A stretch of 64,000 nucleotides of DNA, taken from the NCBI GenBank assembly GCA_014155875.1, contig JACEFZ010011432.1:1-64000 (forward strand), in the 5' to 3' direction. This stretch comes from Cepaea nemoralis (Eukaryota > Mollusca > Gastropoda > Stylommatophora > Helicidae). Shown in pieces: positions 58,456 to 64,000 of the stretch (its first letter is position 1; every line of letters starts with the position of its first letter). Below the pieces are notes generated by a model. That model had not been told where the DNA came from. It made no database searches and saw only the letters and a program-made list of their open reading frames with translations. Position numbers and translations under genes: made by a program.

Positions 58456-58591
58456 AAAATAACTTTCCCCCTTCGCTTTCCAGAACCAACTAAACATTTA
58501 CCTTAATTACTTTTTACACCCCACCAGGCAGTGCCAAAAAAACCCGTTCCCACGAAAAATCCCACGGGTCTGGGGGCCAGCCTCTACTACT

Positions 58592-59099
58592 GGCATGCTC
58601 CAGGGGTGAGTAAGAGTGAGAAGAAGGTGTCTTCAGATTGAGGGAGTGTTGTGGACGGAGTCTGCTGGATATCTCCAGGATAGTGATGTTGAATAAAAAT
58701 AAATGTGGGTGTTGATTCCCCTCACTCCAGGGACGACACTAAAATAGTAAAGAAGAACAAATAACTACCACTACATTCTTTACATTCGACAATTGTGTTA
58801 CATATTAGTGTGATATTGCTAAAACATTATTTAGGGGCTTTATGAATTATTATCAAGGGAGATGTGTGGCAGGAATAATACTGGTCTTCAGCTAGTACTA
58901 GAGTGAGCATCCACCTCTTTGACGGCAGTGACTTTCCGGTGCTCTCTTGACCTCCTATTAGACAACCTTACTTGATCTTTTAGTGTAACCCTTCCAGATT
59001 TGTCTGATCCATTTCACTAAGGAGTCTGACGAGCCATTTCTGGTTTTCCATTAGTAGTCGGCAACCACTATTTGGGAATATTTATCTCTCGACTCAAAC
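58592..59099. other. No gene recognised
   Basis: Unique flanking sequence of the inverted-arm element. The left 6 bp are the presumed target duplication. Confidence 0.5.
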
Positions 59100-59515
59100 T
59101 ACAAGCCATATTAAAATGCCACATGTCACCCACAATACATCAACCACACTATATCAAACATATATAACCATCACCATATATCAACCACCATTTATAAACA
59201 ACGAAATATCAACCTCCATATATAAGCCATCGTATATAAACCACCATATATCAATCACCATATAAACCACCAAATCATCATCATCAAGTGCCCTGCCAGC
59301 TGGCATAGGCGTTCATGGCTCTCCACAGATCTCGGTCTTTGGTTTTCTGGATCAAATCTGCTGCTGATATTCCTCCTCCCAAACCACCAAATATCAACCT
59401 CTATATATAAACCACCATATATCAACCACCATATCAACCACCAAATATCAACCTCTATATATAAACCACCATATATCAATCAATATATATCAACCACCAT
59501 ATATCAACCGCCAAC
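59100..59515. repeat. ATATCAACCACC-type tandem repeat with LINE tail insertion
   Basis: Irregular units of CATATATCAACCACC and TATAAACCACC. A LINE fragment interrupts them at 59276-59380. Confidence 0.8.
59276..59380 (-). mobile_element. 105-bp LINE tail insertion
   Basis: Flanked by the perfect 12-mer AAACCACCAAAT at 59264-59275 and 59381-59392. On the minus strand it encodes KDRDLWRAMNAYASWQGT and a stop, followed by a TGATGATGAT tail. Confidence 0.85.
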
Positions 59516-60295
59516 AGCAGCCACAAACACGTCACCACCTCTGCTGACTCATCAACATTTGACTTGCCATACTGCAGTGTATGACTAGTCTGGCCCTACC
59601 TTCTTCCTGTCATATCTCCCTAGCCAGCCCGTTCCCCAGCCTGCACTGACGGCCAGAGAAGAACGAAGTCATTGTCGCCCCGCCTGGACCACCTATCTAA
59701 CGAGTAAACACGACCGCTCAGCTGTGATAACACTGATTTATAGGGATATCTGCTTTTCTGGAAATGTATCTCCCCTCTCTCATAAATTCTTAAGTAAATC
59801 GAGCCACCTTCCCTTCCTCCTAAAATTCATGAAACATGATGGAAGATTCTGATACCGCGCGATTCTGTAAATGCGCCATGCAAAAACTGTTTTTATTGCG
59901 CGCGTATTAATAAATCACATAATGTAATCAAGTACATTTCGTTGCTTCTATAATTAGCGCTTACTTCCCACTCACGGACGACTAGGTAAAATGGTAAAGC
60001 TGTTCCTAATACCACACGTCGTGTACTTATCTGCAACAAAATTTCTCCATACATTATTGGTATATTATTAATATATGTATCAGAATCTGAAAGCATGAAC
60101 GCTGTAGGAGCGGCCGGGTGGTATTTGGCTTGTGAACTTTTATTTCATGGTTTAGTTCAGGGTGTAGCAAATCCTTTCAAGTGTACATCAAATCAAATAT
60201 ATCCTTTTAGGTGTCCCCTCAAGTCCTCGCAACACAACACCATGTAAAATATAAATGTATGTACTTTCGCAGTACGTTGCGATCAAGCCACCATA

Positions 60296-60297
<2 letters not shown>
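59516..60297. other. No gene recognised
   Basis: Unique sequence without a credible frame. Confidence 0.5.
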
Positions 60298-60341
<44 letters not shown>

Positions 60342-60785
60342 CACACACACACATCACATACACACAAATATCACAGACATCACACACATATCACACACAC
60401 ACACACATCACACACACACATCACACATCAAACACACACACATCACACACACATCACACATCACACACACACACATCACACACACATCACACACACATCA
60501 CACATCACACACACACACACATCACACACACTCACACACACATCACACATCACACACACATCACACACACACACATCACACACACACATATCACACACAT
60601 CACACACATATCACACACACACATTACACACACACACACATCACACACACATATCACACACACACACACACATCACACACACATATCACACACACACACA
60701 TATATCACACACACATCACACACACACATCACACACACACACGCACACACACACATCACACACATCACACACACACACACACACA

Positions 60786-60832
<47 letters not shown>
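60298..60832. repeat. CACA/CATCA microsatellite
   Basis: (CA)n broken by ATCACACA words. All long frames (H/T) are artefacts. Confidence 0.95.
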
Positions 60833-61068
60833 ATTTATGTTTTCAACTGAAGCCCTCTCGTAAGTTGAAACTATTCCTGCTTCGCTATACAACGTGTTCA
60901 GTAAATCAAATGCAAATATCAAGATAAGAACTATCTAAAGCATGTACACCATACAACAGACACCTCCTATCGGAACTGCGAATACCTGAATATATGCATC
61001 TAGTTTATGTTCTCAACTACATCCGTAAAGTAGTTGCCTTGATGGTTTCTTACACGTCTGTGGCTGGT

Positions 61069-61071
<3 letters not shown>

Positions 61072-61153
<82 letters not shown>

Positions 61154-61229
61154 ACATCTGTCTCTCTCTCACTCACCCCTGTCTCTCTCTCTTTCTCTCT
61201 CTCTCCCTTTCTTTCTCTCTCACCTCTGC

Positions 61230-61270
<41 letters not shown>
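61072..61270. repeat. (TC)n microsatellite
   Basis: Nearly pure CT tract for about 70 bp, then interrupted TC. Confidence 0.95.
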
Positions 61271-61288
61271 CACCCACATATACCGTAG

Positions 61289-61695
61289 TAATACGCCTGG
61301 CAACCCACTGGTCATGGATGAATACGCCGCCTGGCAACCCATTGGTAATGGATGAATAGCCTGGCAACCCACTGGTCATGGATGAATACGCCTGGCAACC
61401 CACTGGTCATGGATGAATACGCCTGGCAACCCACTGGTCATGGATGAATACGCCTGGCAACACACTGGCCATGGATGAATACGCCTGGCAACCCACTGAT
61501 CATGGATGAATACGCCTAGCAACCCACTGGTCATAGATGAATACGCCTGGCAACCCACTGATCATGGATGAATACGCCTGGCAACCCACTGGTCATGGAT
61601 GAATACGCCTGGCAACCCACTGGTCATGGATGAATACGCCTGGAAACACACTGGTCATGGATGAATACGCCTGGCAACTCACTTGTCATGGATGA
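61289..61695. repeat. 31-bp minisatellite
   Basis: About 13 units of CGCCTGGCAACCCACTGGTC followed by ATGGATGAATA, with small variants. Confidence 0.95.
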
Positions 61696-62084
61696 ATACG
61701 AATTTTACAAAAATGAACCATACACCCAGGTCAACCCAGCTTGGCGTTAGCACCAGGAATGTCTCGGAAAGCAAAGGCAACCAGCATGGTACTAAGCACA
61801 TCACGCACTGAATGCTGATTGGTTTATAAATCTAGGTCTCCCCCTTGATGATTACATAATTGAAAATCTTTGAGTCCGACCGCTGACATTTATAGATTAT
61901 TAAATCAGAAACAACACTGTTCAATGTACCATGTATTACTTTATGAAGATGATGAACGATGAGAAGCCATCTTTGCAGATGATCTATGGCCTACATGATT
62001 TCATTCATTATATTAACATTTACCAATAAAACAGAAGATGATACGTGGGCTGTGGTTTGCATCAATAAGCAATCCGCGATTAGG

Positions 62085-62222
62085 AGACATCAGTGAGTAG
62101 GAGATATCTGTGATTTGGAGAATTACACGATTAGGATAAATCCGCGATTATGATAAAATCGTGATTAGGATAAATTCGTGATTAGGAGAAGTCATCGATT
62201 AGGAGAAATCCGCGATTATAAC
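62085..62222. repeat. ~18-bp minisatellite
   Basis: About seven diverged units of CGCGATTAGGAGAAATC type. Confidence 0.75.
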
Positions 62223-62306
62223 TGTCGTTTTTGTGCTAGAAAACATTGGTGTCATAGGAAATGAGACGACGGGTGCATAGACTGGTTGTGCGGATGCTGT
62301 CGAGGG

Positions 62307-62591
62307 TCAGTCAGTAGACGAAGCAGACAGCTGCTGGATAGGTGACCCATCGGCCTGTGTTAGAATGACAGACATTGGTGTCATACAGGGGGTTTGGAGT
62401 CCTGGAGCATTTGTTATATTAACTGGGGACTCGTTAATCAACAATGAACTGGCGCAATCAGCCGGCACATAATCATAGACATTCTCAGGAGGTATGAGCA
62501 CCAATGGAATTATCCAGAGTACAGTAATGATGGTCCTAGAAACTGCCACATGTCCTTTGCAACACGTTGCAATCAACCCAAGATTGATGTT
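62307..62591 (-). CDS. Possible terminal exon, unknown gene
   Basis: An open frame of about 94 codons follows a plausible 3' splice site (AATTACCCAG at about 62592-62601). It has one hydrophobic stretch (TIITVLWIIPLVLIP) and a polar tail ending QQLSASSTD. No start codon and no family. A single membrane segment is not enough to call a receptor. Confidence 0.2.
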   Translation of the reverse strand, partial: NINLGLIATCCKGHVAVSRTIITVLWIIPLVLIPPENVYDYVPADCASSLLINESPVNITNAPGLQTPCMTPMSVILTQADGSPIQQLSASSTD

Positions 62592-63777
62592 CTGGGTAAT
62601 TTAATGTATAGTACTTTGCCATTAATTTCTAAACGACGAGAAGTCAACACTTATGTCCAACATACCGTTGTGTGAAATGAACCCATACAACAACTTTAAG
62701 CACACAGGCAGTTTAAGCGCGAGCCTCTTAAACCTCTCGATCATGCTGACCTTTGTTGATAGTCCAATTTGTTAGTCTAATTTGTTACTTTGATACTTTG
62801 ATAATATAACAGTTATTTGCAGGCGTCACTTGAAGGCAATAAAAAACGTTTATGGTTCCGTCGTCCTGCTACTGAGTTTAGTGCATGGAGCGACACTGTG
62901 AGCTGTGGATTTCACGTGAAGCGCCTTTACATCTGTCCGCAGTTGTGTGTGTCGTGAACTGTGTGTTCGACAAAATGGCGAGCGCCGGTTCCTGAACTAA
63001 CTGGGTTTGCCTTATGCAGTAATGTGTGGCAGCTGGTTTTCTAGAGACTGCCATTTCCATCGACGATGAACTGCATTTTTCGTGGCTAAGTTTTGTGTTG
63101 GCATTCTGAAAGAGGCATTATGCATTGTACATCTGTACGAACTGTTTGTTTGTCGAGACTCCTGTGTGTTCAACTTTTCACTTGGGGCAGTGAGGAGCAT
63201 TCGCTTGCAATTGATTGTCTACATCTGCAATTTTATCTCTTTTATAAACTTCACTGTCTATTTTAGTTGTTTAGTCAATGGTACATACAGTTTATTTTTC
63301 ACTGGTGTTTCTTTAGGTCAAAAGGTTTGCTTAGATATATCGTTTTCGGGGCAGTCTTGGAGTATGTGATCCGCTGTCTGCGGCGCTAAGATGCATGTGT
63401 ACATGGCTTTTTCAACAATATTGCCTGCGGCTGATATCTAAACCTTGATTCGGTAAATCGGTGGATTGTGAAATGCGTTTACTACCCCTAGACCACAGCG
63501 AAGGTTAATTATCAGTATTAAAATCTAATTAAAACGTGTTTTTCCCCAACATCGTAGTTCCTGGGTTATTTCCCTTTGACCATTGGCCTCTCCTGGCTGG
63601 CTGCCATTCGAACACCTGCCTGATCTAACCAGGTAACACTGACAGTTGATGCACTTGGAAAACGCTGACAGAGCTGAACCAGGAGTTAACAGCTTGTGTC
63701 GTGTCATATTTCAGGGCTGAATACATTTCTAGGGGTAGGAAACAAATTTAACTGACAGATGTACAAACAGATTCAGT
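62592..63777. other. No gene recognised
   Basis: Unique sequence. The short open frames found here have no motif. Confidence 0.5.
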
Positions 63778-64000
63778 GCTATCATCATCATAATGTGCTA
63801 TGCAGATCATCGTGGGCGGTCATGTGTCGCCATCTCACTCGATCACCAGAGTCGTGGATCACTCCGTATTCTTGAGTCGACCAGACCACGTGGCCAAGCC
63901 ACCCAGGTACTTATTTCTCTGCCTTCCCCCATTTTCATTTCAATCTTGCTAGTTGTAACAAAGTTCTCTAGTTTATTTCTTTTTATTACAGGCCCAAAAT
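63778..64000 (-). mobile_element. LINE C-terminal relic, runs off window
   Basis: On the minus strand it resembles the end of an RTE-like ORF (WVAWPRGLV, then WRHMTAHDD in another frame) and has a TGATGAT tail at 63778-63793 like the insertion at 59276-59380. The 5' side continues past the window. Confidence 0.5.

Larger units (their letters stand above)
46224..58591. mobile_element. 12.4-kb giant inverted-arm element
   Basis: Two inverted arms (46224-51508 and 52654-58591) flank a 1,145-bp core. The outer ends are AGTAGTAGAGGCTGGCCCCC and its complement. The 6-mers next to them, GGGATG (46218-46223) and GGCATG (58592-58597), match at five of six positions, suggesting a 6-bp target duplication. 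Each arm carries, from outside in: 75-bp repeats, a GGTCAAG-rich array, a CA-rich array, a promoter and C2H2 zinc-finger gene, and short conserved frames. The arms differ by indels and repeat number, so they are not one sequence read twice. No transposase, polymerase or integrase is seen. It could be a non-autonomous DNA transposon, an internally deleted larger element, or a palindrome from a genomic or assembly rearrangement. Confidence 0.75.
52654..58591 (-). repeat. Right inverted arm
   Basis: 5,938 bp, longer than the left arm mainly through expansion of the 75-bp repeats. It lacks the 118-bp outer segment. Small indels and substitutions occur throughout, including two single-base insertions in the zinc-finger frame. 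Confidence 0.85.

Noticed and set aside
46224..58591. Assignment to Polinton/Maverick
   Set aside because: 6-bp duplication and AGT-type ends are compatible, but no protein-primed polymerase, integrase, ATPase or capsid gene is visible. A relationship is only possible.
46224..58591. Integrated herpesvirus-like genome segment
   Set aside because: Inverted repeats around a unique core recall herpesvirus layout, but no herpesvirus protein motif is present and the core gene has an intron.
60211..60927. His/Thr-rich 238-codon frame
   Set aside because: CA microsatellite artefact, as are the frames at 12037, 17205-18102, 47632-49084 and 55072-56516.
62307..62591. G-protein-coupled receptor exon
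   Set aside because: Only one hydrophobic stretch and no receptor signature.
63082..63369. 95-codon hydrophobic ORF
   Set aside because: No motif, no splice or promoter context; composition fits chance AT-rich sequence.

Overview
The window looks like repeat-dense, gene-poor DNA from an invertebrate animal. Spliceosomal GT-AG introns, a TATA/initiator promoter, non-LTR retrotransposons, a Penelope-like element (PLE), a Ty3/Gypsy element, DNA-transposon relics, tRNA-derived SINEs and long satellites point to a metazoan. A mollusc or another lophotrochozoan is my guess; no host gene here settles the species. No conventional host gene is convincing, and nearly all coding capacity belongs to mobile elements.

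Layout. 1-6690: a 12/24-bp satellite split by an apparently full-length but decayed I/Nimb-like LINE (125-4828). 6900-12000: 5'-truncated LINE ends and SINEs. 12040-15000: microsatellites and a 1.4-kb AGTT array. 15170-18630: SINEs, a decayed Tc1/mariner-IS630-type transposase and a G-rich minisatellite. 19187-22637: two Penelope-like copies head to head, each with a candidate hammerhead ribozyme. 22640-33340: LINE and SINE debris, a 30-bp minisatellite with 600-bp higher-order structure, and a hAT-like relic. 33348-43245: a Ty3/Gypsy element with 625-bp LTRs, whose 5' LTR is interrupted by a short LINE derivative. 46224-58591: a 12.4-kb element made mostly of two giant inverted arms around a 1.1-kb core. 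58592-64000: simple repeats, minisatellites and LINE tails.

Two points stand out. First, the full-length LINE and its internally deleted relative both begin exactly at a foldable RNA with HDV-ribozyme topology. Its P1 helix (7 bp) carries three compensatory changes and its P2 helix (8 bp) one, and a CNRA-type J4/2 is present. Second, the 12.4-kb inverted-arm element has imperfect 6-bp flanking repeats (GGGATG/GGCATG), a C2H2 zinc-finger gene with its own promoter in each arm, and a spliced gene in the core. It matches no element family I can name and is the best candidate for an undescribed system.

The Ty3/Gypsy element is also informative. The C-terminal GPY/F-like module of integrase lies before reverse transcriptase (Gmr1-like order), the integrase catalytic core is missing, and yet the LTRs differ at only 3 of 625 positions. 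This suggests recent mobilisation in trans.

Limits: all comparisons were made by eye. Family names rest on motifs, no database was searched, and ends of decayed repeats are approximate unless a target-site duplication is given.
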